Assembly (NCBI GenBank): GCA_018241455.1
Contig: JAFEDW010000032.1
Span: 1 to 12,970 of the forward strand
Length of the DNA: 12,970 bases
DNA from: Pseudomonadota bacterium
GTDB taxonomy: Bacteria; Pseudomonadota; Gammaproteobacteria; Steroidobacterales; Steroidobacteraceae
Direction: 5' to 3'
How positions within the stretch are numbered: position 1 is the first letter of the stretch; each line of letters begins with the position of its first letter. A program made the position numbers and the translations under genes. Below, in pieces: positions 12,851-12,970 of this stretch. The notes beneath the pieces are model-generated. The model saw nothing but the letters and a program-made list of their open reading frames with translations, had not been told where the DNA came from and ran no database searches.

Positions 12851-12970
12851 TGCACCGATGAACGTTGCGGGTCTTGAATCCATTTGACCCCAGCCGACGC
12901 CAATGCGACGGCAGCCGGCCGGTCAGCGCCACCACGGATCGGGTCATGTGGGCCTGGTCCGCAAAGCCGC
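12837..12970 (-). CDS. AraC-family transcriptional regulator (C-terminal end only)
   Basis: The minus-strand frame entering at the right edge reads GFADQAHMTRSVVALTGRLP, then SHWRR. This is the second helix-turn-helix of an AraC-type DNA-binding domain (family pattern 'GFaDqsh..R.F...tG..P..WR'). A tail of about 20 residues follows and ends at TGA 12839-12837. Only about 44 residues are in the window, so the sensor domain and start are unseen. The stop codon shares bases with the start codon of the aspartic protease gene (ATGA), placing this regulator at the head of the same transcription unit. It is the natural candidate to control the cluster (inference). Confidence 0.8.
   Translation of the reverse strand, partial: GFADQAHMTRSVVALTGRLPSHWRRLGSNGFKTRNVHRCTLDA

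Overview
The window looks like chromosomal DNA of a high-GC gammaproteobacterium, most likely of the order Lysobacterales (Xanthomonadales). The reasons are the strongly GC-rich third codon positions, a secreted amidase close to the peptide amidase (Pam) of Stenotrophomonas, a FeoB followed at once by a tiny Cys-rich membrane protein, and an exported methyltransferase and MBL-fold protein of types common in that group. This assignment rests on recognition from memory, not on a search. There are no rRNA or tRNA genes, no CRISPR array and no insertion sequence that I can see.

Region 1 (1-2440) has an unusual join. The minus strand carries the catalytic part of a GH20 beta-N-acetylhexosaminidase, which loses its N-terminal half near 974-995. 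The plus strand carries the membrane half of ferrous-iron transporter FeoB, which loses its GTPase half at the same point. The two broken genes meet head to head over about 20 bp that fit both. This is either a real rearrangement or an assembly or cloning chimera. A 59-residue Cys-rich membrane protein follows feoB with a 3-nt gap.

Region 2 (2450-3425, minus strand) is a two-gene operon: a multi-pass membrane protein, then a winged-helix regulator. Its promoter (TTGACA, 17-bp spacer, extended -10) is overlaid by a perfect 10-bp-arm dyad, a likely operator.

Region 3 (3498-4206, minus strand) is a type II toxin-antitoxin pair: a Phd-like antitoxin overlapping a PIN-domain (VapC-type) toxin. 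Two tandem CTGTACAG palindromes overlap its promoter.

Region 4 (4214-5839, plus strand) is a secreted Pam-like peptide amidase. It is divergent from the toxin-antitoxin pair and convergent with the next cluster, with overlapping stop codons.

Region 5 (5836-12970, minus strand) is the most interesting part: a tightly packed run of an AraC-type regulator (only its C-terminus is in the window), a two-lobed retropepsin-like aspartic protease with a PDZ domain, a PQQ-like beta-propeller, a class I methyltransferase with an export signal, an MBL-fold hydrolase with an export signal, and an S10 serine carboxypeptidase. Five successive enzyme-like products carry signal peptides. Three of the junctions are a 4-nt overlap, a 12-nt gap and a 1-nt gap. 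I infer an envelope-located pathway acting on peptides or small molecules. Pam (C-terminal deamidation) and the S10 carboxypeptidase (C-terminal residue removal) could act in sequence. No substrate can be read from the sequence.
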